The notes below the pieces were generated by a model that was not told the DNA's origin, ran no database searches, and worked only from the letters and a program-made list of their open reading frames with translations. A stretch of DNA of 18,217 nt from Methylophaga sp. (lineage in GTDB: Bacteria > Pseudomonadota > Gammaproteobacteria > Nitrosococcales > Methylophagaceae), in contig JABURN010000043.1 in assembly GCA_014762585.1 (NCBI GenBank), positions 1 to 18,217 on the forward strand, in the 5' to 3' direction. The position numbers were made by a program, and so were the translations under genes. Numbering within the stretch: the stretch's first letter is position 1; each line of letters starts with the position of its first letter. Positions 1 to 6,764 of the stretch are shown here, piece by piece.

Positions 1-6
1 GTGACT

Positions 7-615
7 TTAGCCTTCTTCATAGTAGAGAGATTTAACTCTCTCTACCCCTAGGCTTCTTGCTTCGGGAGCTATGGCGTTGAGCTCTTCCTCAAGACGCTCT
101 TCTAATTTTACTGCCATTCCTCTGAGATTCTCTAAATTAGCATTATGATTCTTTAGTAAATAACCACTCTTTGCATGGGTTTTGAAGGCTTCTGAATATA
201 TCTCTTCAAACTTACTGCCCAGCTTTTCAAGCTGTTCCTGATCATCACAAGCTATCAAAGGCTTAATGTCAGAAATTAACTCGTTAATAGTTTTGATGGA
301 GTTGAAGTAGTCAGTGAAACCAAGTCTTACGCCTCTGGGTAGATACCAACAAACTTCATGGAAATTTTCTTCGAAAATGAATGTGTAAACATTCCCAGGT
401 CTGGAATCAATCTTTTGACCAAGCACTAAAAGCTGAAGTGAGAATTTGGCTTCTTTGACTACCCTCTGAAGCCATGCATTGTTATCAGAGAGCTCAATAT
501 AAAGCGCTTGAATTTTCTTCTTACGATATTTCTTCTCTTTGATATTTTCCGTTAACTGACTTAGAAGCCAACCAGCTCCAACACCAACCAAAGTTGCAAT
601 AATTGTGACATCCAT
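7..615 (-). CDS. hypothetical membrane-anchored protein, 202 aa
   Basis: I do not recognise this family. The start at 615 (MDVTIIATL) is preferred over an in-frame TTG at 633, because GGGGA lies eight bases upstream of the ATG. Residues about 3-20 form one hydrophobic segment (TIIATLVGVGAGWLLSQL), followed by a very basic stretch (KEKKYRKKK). This suggests an N-terminal membrane anchor with the rest of the protein in the cytoplasm. The remainder is mostly charged and helical-looking, ending in a Glu-rich helix (KLEERLEEEL) that could be a coiled coil. No catalytic motif or cysteine pair is visible. The gene is clearly more A+T-rich than its neighbours and uses codons such as AAA, ATT and TTA. 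It is separated from the lysA-xerC operon by the structured element at 670-1085. A transferred accessory gene is a reasonable inference; function is unknown. That it is a real gene is supported by length, RBS and protein-like composition. Confidence 0.75.
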   Translation of the reverse strand: MDVTIIATLVGVGAGWLLSQLTENIKEKKYRKKKIQALYIELSDNNAWLQRVVKEAKFSLQLLVLGQKIDSRPGNVYTFIFEENFHEVCWYLPRGVRLGFTDYFNSIKTINELISDIKPLIACDDQEQLEKLGSKFEEIYSEAFKTHAKSGYLLKNHNANLENLRGMAVKLEERLEEELNAIAPEARSLGVERVKSLYYEEG

Positions 616-639
616 GACTAAATTCCCCGGCAAATAAAA

Positions 640-669
640 ATCATTTCTGTGTAATCACTACATTATCAA
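640..669 (-). promoter_or_regulatory. possible sigma70-type promoter for the orphan gene
   Basis: Read on the minus strand, TTGATA (664-669) and AATGAT (640-645) are separated by 18 bases and lie just upstream of the GGGGA ribosome binding site of the gene ending at 7. The -35 box starts immediately outside the end of the 670-1085 element. The matches are partial (-35 five of six, -10 four of six), so this is a weak call. Confidence 0.3.
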
Positions 670-767
670 TTTCGCCTTAATGGCGAGTCAGGGATTTGCG
701 CGGCCAAATCCCTAACAACCCTAGGCCGCCCCCTTGTGCTGGCCTGCGGCTCCACTGCGTTGCTCGC

Positions 768-830
768 TTAATCTGGGAATTGGCTAAAACTCGCTGCGCT
801 CAAACACTAGCCAATTCTTATCCAGATTAA
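768..830 (+). other. stem-loop of the left unit
   Basis: TTAATCTGG (768-776) pairs perfectly with CCAGATTAA (822-830). An inner stem GAATTGGCTA (777-786) pairs with TAGCCAATTC (808-817), with a four-base bulge (TTAT, 818-821) on the right side. The 21-base loop carries AACTCGCTGCGCTCAAAC. The structure could form in RNA or in single-stranded or extruded DNA. A weaker outer pairing, GTGCTG (735-740) with CAGCAC (845-850), may extend the base. Confidence 0.75.
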
Positions 831-928
831 CCTGCGCTACTCGTCAGCACAAAAGGGGATCAAAGGGCACCTTAATGATTGTCGGGATGAACCCCTATGC
901 ACCGTTTTGCGAAGCCGAGCATCAGAGG

Positions 929-989
929 CGTGACTGGATCAGTACGAGCGCCTGTTTGAGCGTAGCGAGTTCGCGAGTGCCCAGTCACG
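929..989 (-). other. stem-loop of the right unit
   Basis: CGTGACTGG (929-937) pairs perfectly with CCAGTCACG (981-989) around a 43-base loop. Read on the minus strand, this loop contains AACTCGCTACGCTCAAAC (971-954), one base different from the left-unit loop motif. The stem occupies the same position within the unit as the 768-830 stem but has a different sequence at five of nine positions, with matching changes in both arms. Confidence 0.7.
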
Positions 990-1058
990 GCGAGAAGCGC
1001 AGGGAACCCTCAGGGCAAGCAACGGGCCGGCCTTTTTTGGTTCGTTTTTTGGCCGCGC

Positions 1059-1083
1059 AAAAAATGAACTCGCCCTTAGGCGA
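1059..1083 (-). terminator. possible intrinsic terminator of the lptM-xerC operon
   Basis: On the minus strand, directly after the xerC stop codon, TCGCC (1083-1079), a four-base loop TAAG and GGCGA (1074-1070) form a short hairpin. It is followed by GTTCA and then six T residues (1064-1059). The stem is only five pairs and the T run is offset by five bases, so strength is doubtful. The hairpin is also the outer end of the 670-1085 element. Confidence 0.35.
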
Positions 1084-1089
1084 AACTAA

Positions 1090-2001
1090 TCAGGAATCCG
1101 ATCGCTTCTTGGCGCGCGGATGCGCCGAATCATAAACCTTCGCCAGATGCTGAAAATCCACATGCGTATATATCTGCGTAGTACTGATATCCGCGTGGCC
1201 CAACAACTCCTGCACCGCGCGTAAATCCCCACTCGACTCCAGCATATGCGAAGCAAACGCGTGCCTCAGCCGGTGCGGATGCACATGATCCGAAATGCCG
1301 TGTTTCTTGCCCCAGAAACTCAGACGTTTCTGAATGGAACGCACGCCAAGGCGTCGGCCCTGCTGGGTAATAAAGACGGCCGGCTGATCAAAAAATCCGG
1401 TCTGGTCACGTTTTGCCAGCCAGTCCTGCAACGCTTTAATCGCCTGTGAACCGACAGGACAAACCCGGTCTTTCTGCCCTTTACCGGTGACATGCACCAG
1501 TTGATCGCCAAAATCAATATCACGCAAGTTGAGTTCAGCCAGTTCCGCCAGGCGCAGGCCTGAAGAATAAAACAACTCCATGATGGCGCGGTCACGCGTG
1601 GCAACAAAGGTATTGGGTTCAGTGTGATCGAGCAAAGCATTCATCTGATCGACATCGAGGGTCGAAGGCAGACGCTTCTCGGCTTTGGGCGCCTGCACGG
1701 CCTGAGCGGGATTATTGTCTGCCAGCCCCTGCCTGATCAGATACTGATAAAAAGACCGTATGGCTGAGAGCATGCGTTGAATACTGCGGCTGGAAAGCCC
1801 TTTGCGGTGCAGAAAAGCGGAGAACTGACGCAGATCTCTGGTTTTGAGAGCAGACCAGTTTTTTAAACCGTCACGTTCACAGAACTCAGTCAGTTGCTGC
1901 AGATCACGGCGATAATTTTTGACCGTATGAGCGGATAAACGCCGTTGCAGCGCCAGATAGTCCAGAAATTCATCAACGACGCTGGTCAGCGTGTCAGCCA
2001 T
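1090..2001 (-). CDS. xerC: tyrosine recombinase XerC
   Basis: Site-specific recombinase that, with XerD and FtsK, resolves chromosome dimers at dif. The 303-residue product has the usual layout: an N-terminal SAM-like core-binding domain (about 1-100) and a C-terminal catalytic domain (about 110-295). The complete catalytic set is visible: R150 (SGLRLAEL), K174 (TGKGQKDR), H243 and R246 (HPHRLRH), H269 (LLGHADISTT) and the nucleophile Y278 (QIYTHV). I chose the ATG at 2001 ([12 protein letters not shown]) over an ATG nine codons upstream, because it matches family N-termini and overlaps the DUF484 stop by 8 bases (ATGGCTGA), a normal coupled junction. It is the last gene of the lptM-lysA-dapF-DUF484-xerC operon. 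Length and motifs are normal. It could be confused with XerD, but the gene order points to XerC. Confidence 0.95.
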   Translation of the reverse strand: MADTLTSVVDEFLDYLALQRRLSAHTVKNYRRDLQQLTEFCERDGLKNWSALKTRDLRQFSAFLHRKGLSSRSIQRMLSAIRSFYQYLIRQGLADNNPAQAVQAPKAEKRLPSTLDVDQMNALLDHTEPNTFVATRDRAIMELFYSSGLRLAELAELNLRDIDFGDQLVHVTGKGQKDRVCPVGSQAIKALQDWLAKRDQTGFFDQPAVFITQQGRRLGVRSIQKRLSFWGKKHGISDHVHPHRLRHAFASHMLESSGDLRAVQELLGHADISTTQIYTHVDFQHLAKVYDSAHPRAKKRSDS

Positions 2002-2695
2002 GATTATGGGTGTGATAGCGAAGCACACGCATAAACACTTCGCCTAAAAAACTCAAATAATCGGTCGCCATATCAGCATGGAAACGATTGGGATCTTGGC
2101 TGCCAATCGCCAGCAGCCCGGCGCAGGGTTCATGACCGAGCGGCAGACAGGCGACAGACTGAATATCATCGGCCTTGTCATTGAACAGCAGAGCCTTCTG
2201 GGCTTTGGTCAGACGGCCGCAAATCGGCTTTTGCTTGCTGAGCAGATTATCGAAACTGCGCAATTTGGTATCGTCAGCGTGAAGCTGGCCGACATTGGCT
2301 TTGAGATCGGGCAGTTTGAAAGGCTTATCGCCGTAAAACAGCCGCACAGCGACATCATCGGCAGCAAATTCCTGTTGCAGTTCTTCCATCAGATTTTTAA
2401 TCAGACTGCCGAGATCAGCCGCATCCAGCAGACTCAGGCACAGAGCATGAACCCGCTGCTGCAATTCGGCGTTGCTGTGAGCATTATCAATCAAAGCATG
2501 AAGTTGCTCGTTGAGCTGTTTGTTTTTCTCTTTGAGCCTTTGCTGCTGCTTTTGCGCGAGGGAAATAGTGCCTTCAGGCGATTGATGCAGTTCCAGTGTT
2601 TCCAGCAGTTCCGGGTGTTGCAGGAAGATATCCGGATGCGATTGCAAATAGGCTTCCAGTTCAGCCAGGGTTATTTGTTTTCCAGCGTCGCCCAC
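1994..2695 (-). CDS. DUF484 family protein (GAF-like), 233 aa
   Basis: Member of the DUF484 family, found between dapF and xerC in many gammaproteobacteria. The biochemical role is not established. The N-terminus ([29 protein letters not shown]) is the recognisable family signature. A Gln/Lys-rich coiled-coil stretch (about residues 45-75) and a GAF-like alpha/beta region follow (about 85-230, including [27 protein letters not shown], quoted here only as landmark pieces CLPLGHE, GLLAIGS and DPNRFH). Start: GTG at 2695, 25 bases inside the end of dapF, so translation is likely coupled. The stop overlaps the start of xerC. No catalytic residues can be assigned. Family assignment is secure; function is not. 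Confidence 0.9.
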   Translation of the reverse strand: MGDAGKQITLAELEAYLQSHPDIFLQHPELLETLELHQSPEGTISLAQKQQQRLKEKNKQLNEQLHALIDNAHSNAELQQRVHALCLSLLDAADLGSLIKNLMEELQQEFAADDVAVRLFYGDKPFKLPDLKANVGQLHADDTKLRSFDNLLSKQKPICGRLTKAQKALLFNDKADDIQSVACLPLGHEPCAGLLAIGSQDPNRFHADMATDYLSFLGEVFMRVLRYHTHNHG

Positions 2696-3525
2696 GCTAT
2701 TTCTCCATCAAATACATGTTCTGCCGGCCCGGTCATCCAGACGGCGCTGTCTTCATCGGGCCAGCTGATTTGCAGTTCACCGCCCGGTAAAGAGACGGTC
2801 ACTTCATTGGATAATAAACCACGACGGATACCGCTGACGACCGCTGCGCAGGCGCCGGTACCACAGGCAGAGGTTTCACCAGAGCCCCGCTCAAATACGC
2901 GCAGCCGAATGTGATTGGCATCCTGCAATTGCATAAAGCCAACATTGACCCGCTCCGGGAACTGCTCGTGCGCTTCCATCAACGGTCCGATTTCCAGTAC
3001 CGGCGCGGTATCGACATTATCTACCAGCATAACGGCATGGGGATTGCCCATCGACACGACGGCCACTTCTTTTTTGCCGTGTTCCGGCACAGTCAACATG
3101 TAGGTTGTCGCCTGTTCTTCAACAAGAAAAGGAACACGACCTGGTTCAAACTGCGGCTTTCCCATATCCACAGTCACAGAACCATCAGCCTGTATCGTCG
3201 GGTATATCAGGCCCGAGGCCGTGACTACCGCAATCGTGTCTTTGTCACTCAGGCCTTTTTCGCGCACAAACCGGGCAAAGCAGCGGGCACCATTGCCGCA
3301 TTGTGACACTTCACCGCCATCGGCGTTAAAAATGCGGTAGCGGAAATCAGCCTCATCAGAATCAGAGGCTTCTACCAGCAAAACCTGATCGCAGCCCACA
3401 CCAAAGTGCCGATCAGCCAGAAAACGAATCTGGCTGTCGCTCAGTGTCACTTGCTGATCAATGGCATTGATGACAATAAAGTCATTGCCAAGGCCATGCA
3501 TTTTGCTGAATTTGAGCGTGCTCAT
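2671..3525 (-). CDS. dapF: diaminopimelate epimerase
   Basis: Converts LL-diaminopimelate to meso-diaminopimelate, the peptidoglycan cross-linker and lysine precursor. It is a cofactor-independent two-cysteine racemase. The 284-residue product shows both catalytic cysteines in their motifs: C76 (SQCGNGARC) and C221 (SACGTGAC). The family start ([16 protein letters not shown]) and the substrate-binding segment MGNPHAV (about 159-165) are also present. Length matches the family. The ATG at 3525 overlaps the lysA stop by four bases (ATGA), showing translational coupling with the next enzyme of the pathway. The downstream DUF484 gene starts inside it. Nothing is missing or unusual. Confidence 0.97.
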   Translation of the reverse strand: MSTLKFSKMHGLGNDFIVINAIDQQVTLSDSQIRFLADRHFGVGCDQVLLVEASDSDEADFRYRIFNADGGEVSQCGNGARCFARFVREKGLSDKDTIAVVTASGLIYPTIQADGSVTVDMGKPQFEPGRVPFLVEEQATTYMLTVPEHGKKEVAVVSMGNPHAVMLVDNVDTAPVLEIGPLMEAHEQFPERVNVGFMQLQDANHIRLRVFERGSGETSACGTGACAAVVSGIRRGLLSNEVTVSLPGGELQISWPDEDSAVWMTGPAEHVFDGEIAWATLENK

Positions 3526-4772
3526 GACGGTAATACGTGTTCTCCGGTGAACAAATCCTGAACCGTTTCGCGTTCACGCACTACATGGATATTTTTGCCA
3601 TCAACCATGATTTCGGCGGCACGCGGACGCGAGTTGTAATTGGAACTCATGGTGAAACCATAGGCTCCGGCAGAACGGATAGCGAGCAGGTCACCCTGTT
3701 TGATGGCCAGCTCCCGGTCTTTCCCCAGAAAGTCGCCGGTTTCACAGATAGGTCCCACAATATCATAGACCGCAGGTTTGGCTTGGGTTTCCAGTTGAAC
3801 CGGCACAATTTGCTGCCATGACTGATATAAAGCGGGACGCAATAAATCATTCATTGCGGCATCAACAATCGCAAACTGCCTGGCTTCGGTGGGTTTAATA
3901 AACTCGACCTTAGTCAACAGGATGCCGGCATTACCGGCAATGGCGCGGCCGGGTTCCAGCAGAATTTCAAGCTCACGTTCTGCCAGCAGCGGTTTTAGCG
4001 CTGCCGCATATTCGGCCGGGCTTGGTGGGGTTTCATCGCGATAATGAATACCCAGGCCGCCCCCGATATCCAGATGTTTAATATCGATGCCGTCCTGAGC
4101 CAATTCATCAATCAGTGCCAGTACGCGTTTCAACGCATCGACAAAAGGCGACACCGACGTCAGCTGCGAACCAATATGGCAATCGACGCCTACGACTGAC
4201 AGGTTAGCCATGCTTTTGGCGGATTGATAAACAGACCTGGCCTGTTCGATATCAATACCGAATTTGTTTTCTTTGAGGCCGGTAGAAATGTATGGATGTG
4301 TTTGCGCGTCAACATCCGGATTGACCCGGATGGAAACCGGCGCCAGCTTGCCCATGCGAGCCGCCACATCATTAATGCGACTGAGCTCAGGAATAGACTC
4401 AACATTGAAACAGCGGATATTCTGCGCCAGCGCATATTCAATCTCGGCTTCGGTTTTGCCGACACCGGAGAAGACGGTTTTTCCGGCTTCACCACCGGCT
4501 GCAATGACCCGGGCCAGTTCACCTGCGGAAACAATATCAAAGCCTGAGCCGAGTCTGGCCAGCACATTCAGGACTGCCAGGTTGGAATTGGCTTTAACGG
4601 CATAGCAGACCAGATGAGGCATTTCCTGGAATGCCTCATCGAAGGCATGCCAGTGTTGCTCCAGCGTTTTGCGGGAATAAATATACGTCGGCGTGCCATA
4701 ACGCTGCGCAATATCGGCAACCGGAACCGCTTCGGCATAAAGGCTGCCGGCTTGGTGCTGAAAGTAATCCAT
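3522..4772 (-). CDS. lysA: diaminopimelate decarboxylase
   Basis: PLP-dependent fold-III enzyme that decarboxylates meso-diaminopimelate to L-lysine, the last lysine biosynthesis step. In the 416-residue product the PLP lysine is K60 (CYAVKANSN). The barrel motifs HIGSQ (199-203), DIGGGLG (235-241) and EPGRAI (273-278) bind the cofactor phosphate, and C343-E344 ([11 protein letters not shown]) with Y371 ([13 protein letters not shown]) complete the active site contributed across the dimer. The start [17 protein letters not shown] is normal for gammaproteobacterial LysA. It follows lptM by 8 bases and overlaps dapF by four, so both final diaminopimelate enzymes are made from one message. No LysR-type regulator gene is adjacent, unlike the divergent lysR-lysA arrangement of enterics. 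Confidence 0.97.
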   Translation of the reverse strand: MDYFQHQAGSLYAEAVPVADIAQRYGTPTYIYSRKTLEQHWHAFDEAFQEMPHLVCYAVKANSNLAVLNVLARLGSGFDIVSAGELARVIAAGGEAGKTVFSGVGKTEAEIEYALAQNIRCFNVESIPELSRINDVAARMGKLAPVSIRVNPDVDAQTHPYISTGLKENKFGIDIEQARSVYQSAKSMANLSVVGVDCHIGSQLTSVSPFVDALKRVLALIDELAQDGIDIKHLDIGGGLGIHYRDETPPSPAEYAAALKPLLAERELEILLEPGRAIAGNAGILLTKVEFIKPTEARQFAIVDAAMNDLLRPALYQSWQQIVPVQLETQAKPAVYDIVGPICETGDFLGKDRELAIKQGDLLAIRSAGAYGFTMSSNYNSRPRAAEIMVDGKNIHVVRERETVQDLFTGEHVLPS

Positions 4773-4780
4773 CGTATGTT

Positions 4781-4909
4781 CTAACCTGCCATCACCGAGT
4801 GCAAATTACCTTCCGGCAGATACAGGTCGCCTTTCTGACCGCAGGCACTGAGCGCCAGCATCAGACAGAGTATTAACGCCAACAGACCATGGCGTGGAAA
4901 AGTTCGCAT
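4781..4909 (-). CDS. lptM: LPS translocon maturation chaperone LptM (YifL-like lipoprotein)
   Basis: A 42-residue lipoprotein that is easy to miss. It starts MRTFPRHGLL, has a hydrophobic core and then the lipobox LSAC, with the acylated cysteine at C23. The family signature CGQKGDLYLPEG follows the cysteine. Homologues (YifL, renamed LptM; LppL in Pseudomonas) assist assembly of the LptD/LptE lipopolysaccharide translocon at the outer membrane and are encoded just upstream of lysA or dapF, as here. The start at 4909 is preceded by GGGGA at 4917-4921. The stop lies 8 bases before lysA. The mature part is only 20 residues, short even for this family. The minus-strand gene diverges from pilB. 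Confidence 0.93.
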   Translation of the reverse strand: MRTFPRHGLLALILCLMLALSACGQKGDLYLPEGNLHSVMAG

Positions 4910-4934
4910 AATTCATTCCCCAAAAATTTACGGC

Positions 4935-4963
4935 AGTATATACAGGAAAGACCTGAACGTCTT
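4935..4963 (-). promoter_or_regulatory. possible promoter of the lptM-lysA-dapF-DUF484-xerC operon
   Basis: On the minus strand, TATACT (4940-4935, five of six to the sigma70 -10) is preceded by TG at a near-extended position. The -35 candidate AAGACG (4963-4958) lies 17 bases upstream. Transcription would begin near 4928 and give a leader of about 20 bases containing the GGGGA site of lptM. The -35 match is poor. The rest of the divergent region (4910-5047) shows no convincing box for pilB. Confidence 0.35.
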
Positions 4964-5047
4964 GATACAGAAACTAGAATTTCTTGTTTAACTTACATAC
5001 TATTGGCGTTTAAGAGCAGTGCTTATGTTAAGGAATCGCAAATAGTC

Positions 5048-6760
5048 ATGGCAAATATGGCAACCCCCATGAGACTGAGCGGTCTGGCCAGGCGTCTGGT
5101 CAACGAAGGTCTGTTGAATGAAGAGCAGGCGCTATCCGCACAGTCGGCCGCCAAAGAAGCCAAACAGCCGTTTGTTACCTATCTGGTTAATCACAAGATC
5201 CTGGGCAGTGCCGATATTGCCGCAATCGCCTCGCAGGAGTTCGGCGTTCCGCTGTTTGATATCGAATCTATGAACCTGGATATGTCGGCCACCGAGCTGA
5301 TACAGGAAAAGCTGATTCGTCAGCACAACGCCCTGCCGTTATTCAAACGCGGTAAGCGGCTCTATGTTGCCGTCTCCGATCCAACCAACCTGCAAGCACT
5401 GGACGAGTTCCAGTTTAACACCGCGCTCAATACCTATCCGGTATTGGTAGATGAGCAGAAACTGTCCCTGGTTATCGAAAAGGCCCTTGATAAGGCCGAT
5501 CAAAAGCTGGACGAATTCGAGGATGCCGATCTTGATGATATCGATCTGGGTCCGGATGAGGACAAAGCTGAAACCATCACAGAAGCCAATATTGACGACA
5601 CACCGGTCGTCCGCTTTATCAACGGCATTCTGACCACTGCGATTAAATCCGGTGCCTCTGATATTCACTTTGAACCCTATGAGAAGAAATACCGCGTTAG
5701 GATGCGGATTGACGGTATTCTGCATGAAATGAAAGGCGCACCGGTCGCGCTGGGTGGCCGCATCGCCGCGCGCCTTAAAGTTTTGTCCCGCCTGAACATC
5801 GCGGAACGACGGATTCCTCAGGATGGTCGCATGCGGCTGAAGCTGTCGAAAACCAAGGCGATCGATTTTCGTGTCAACACCTGCCCGACTCTGTTCGGCG
5901 AAAAAATCGTACTGCGTATTCTGGATCCCACCAGTGCCCAGATGGGCATTGATGCACTGGGCTACGAAGAAGACCAGAAGCAAATATTCCTCGAGACCAT
6001 GCACAAACCCTACGGCATGATTCTGGTCACGGGTCCGACCGGTAGTGGTAAAACCGTCTCACTCTATACCGCGCTGAATATTCTCAATACCGGCGACAGA
6101 AATATTTCTACAGCCGAAGACCCCGCTGAAATCAGCTTGCCCGGTGTGAACCAGGTCAATGTGCACCCAGCTATCGGCCTCGGCTTCTCCGAATGTCTGC
6201 GCGCCTTCCTGCGTCAGGATCCCGACATCATCATGGTTGGTGAGATTCGTGACCTGGAAACGGCTGAGATCGCGATTAAAGCCGCGCAGACCGGTCACAT
6301 GGTATTTTCCACCCTGCATACTAATGACGCACCGCAAACTTTAACGCGCCTTGCCAATATGGGCGTACCAGCCTTTAATATTGCCTCAGCAGTAACATTA
6401 ATTATTGCTCAGCGTCTGGCCCGGAGACTGTGCAGCAAATGTAAGGCAGCAGAAAACCTGCCCCAAGATGTCCTCCTGGAAGAAGGCTTTAGCCAGGAGC
6501 AAATTGATGAGGGAGTCACCGTTTTCAAGGCGGTGGGCTGTGACAGTTGCACGGAAGGCTACAAGGGCCGTGTCGGTATCTATCAAGTTATGCCCGTATC
6601 TGATGCGATGGGACGCATCATTATGGAAGGCGGTAATTCAATGCAACTGGCCGATCAGGCAGAAAAAGAAGGCATTGATGATCTGCGTAAATCAGGTCTG
6701 AAAAAAGTCGCCGCAGGGTTGACCAGCCTGGAAGAAATCAACCGTGTGATCAAGGAGTAA
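5048..6760 (+). CDS. pilB: type IV pilus assembly ATPase PilB
   Basis: Cytoplasmic hexameric ATPase that powers pilus extension. The reading frame is open from 4889, but the family N-terminus is MRLSGLARRLVNEGLL. I chose ATG 5048 (570 aa, close to the usual 566) because AAGGA lies at 5030-5034; ATG 5057 or 5069 are alternatives. Domains: N-terminal MshEN/T2SSE-N region (about 1-150), an acidic linker (DEFEDADLDDIDLGPDED), N2 domain with ASDIHFEPYE, and the RecA-like ATPase. Walker A is GPTGSGKT (329-336); Walker B is DPDIIMVGEIRD; the His box is TGHMVFSTLHTND. A zinc site CSKC ... CDSC follows. The Asp box reads AEDPAEI rather than the usual EDPVEI, a mild variant. The gene heads a pilBCD operon and ends 4 bases before pilC. 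No pilin gene is adjacent. Confidence 0.97.
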   Translation: MANMATPMRLSGLARRLVNEGLLNEEQALSAQSAAKEAKQPFVTYLVNHKILGSADIAAIASQEFGVPLFDIESMNLDMSATELIQEKLIRQHNALPLFKRGKRLYVAVSDPTNLQALDEFQFNTALNTYPVLVDEQKLSLVIEKALDKADQKLDEFEDADLDDIDLGPDEDKAETITEANIDDTPVVRFINGILTTAIKSGASDIHFEPYEKKYRVRMRIDGILHEMKGAPVALGGRIAARLKVLSRLNIAERRIPQDGRMRLKLSKTKAIDFRVNTCPTLFGEKIVLRILDPTSAQMGIDALGYEEDQKQIFLETMHKPYGMILVTGPTGSGKTVSLYTALNILNTGDRNISTAEDPAEISLPGVNQVNVHPAIGLGFSECLRAFLRQDPDIIMVGEIRDLETAEIAIKAAQTGHMVFSTLHTNDAPQTLTRLANMGVPAFNIASAVTLIIAQRLARRLCSKCKAAENLPQDVLLEEGFSQEQIDEGVTVFKAVGCDSCTEGYKGRVGIYQVMPVSDAMGRIIMEGGNSMQLADQAEKEGIDDLRKSGLKKVAAGLTSLEEINRVIKE

Positions 6761-6764
6761 CGGG

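Larger units (their letters stand above)
670..1085. repeat. structured inverted-dimer element (MITE- or BIME-like), 416 bp
   Basis: This gene-free stretch consists of two diverged units facing each other: left 670-858 and right 1085-902 read on the minus strand, with a linker of about 43 bases. Read in the same sense, the units share, at offsets differing by only 2-4 bases: TTTCGCC...GGCGAGT at the end (670-688 and 1085-1068); an identical 14-mer TTTGCGCGGCCAAA (695-708 and 1061-1048); CTGCG-TTG or CTT-CTCGC (755-767 and 1002-990); a 9-bp stem; an 18-base loop motif AACTCGCTRCGCTCAAAC (788-805 and 971-954); and a distal block CCT..G.T.CTCG.C..C.CAAAA.GG (831-857 and 928-902). No transposase is encoded and no target duplication is visible. 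The pattern fits a non-autonomous mobile or extragenic palindromic repeat. From memory, similar GC-rich text occurs between genes in many proteobacteria, but I cannot name a family. Confidence 0.75.

Noticed and set aside
700..860. Possible integron attC site, because CCTAACAA and a long imperfect hairpin occur together.
   Set aside because: The matching GTTRRRY core at the opposite end is missing, there is no gene-cassette array or integrase, and the structure is better explained as one unit of the inverted dimer.
875..1135. An 86-codon open frame on the plus strand running through the right unit and into the xerC 3' end.
   Set aside because: It lies across the inverted-repeat element and antisense to xerC, has no ribosome binding site, and its text follows the repeat structure. 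Similar spurious frames occur in repeated elements; I do not call a gene.
670..2001. Idea that the element is a dif-like or XerCD-dependent integration site because it abuts xerC.
   Set aside because: No 28-bp dif-like pair of 11-bp arms was seen, and xerC is at its normal conserved place in the lysA-dapF operon.
4224..4605. Several open frames opposite lysA, and similar ones opposite aspS, nadA and pilB.
   Set aside because: They are shadows of well-identified genes, with no recognisable domains or initiation signals.
5004..5022. A sigma54-like GG...GC pair upstream of pilB.
   Set aside because: The spacing between GG and GC is 9 bases rather than 10, and the flanking consensus is poor.
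4889..5047. The 53-codon upstream extension of the pilB reading frame.
   Set aside because: It overlaps lptM and the divergent promoter region, has no similarity to PilB N-termini, and ATG 5048 has an AAGGA site.
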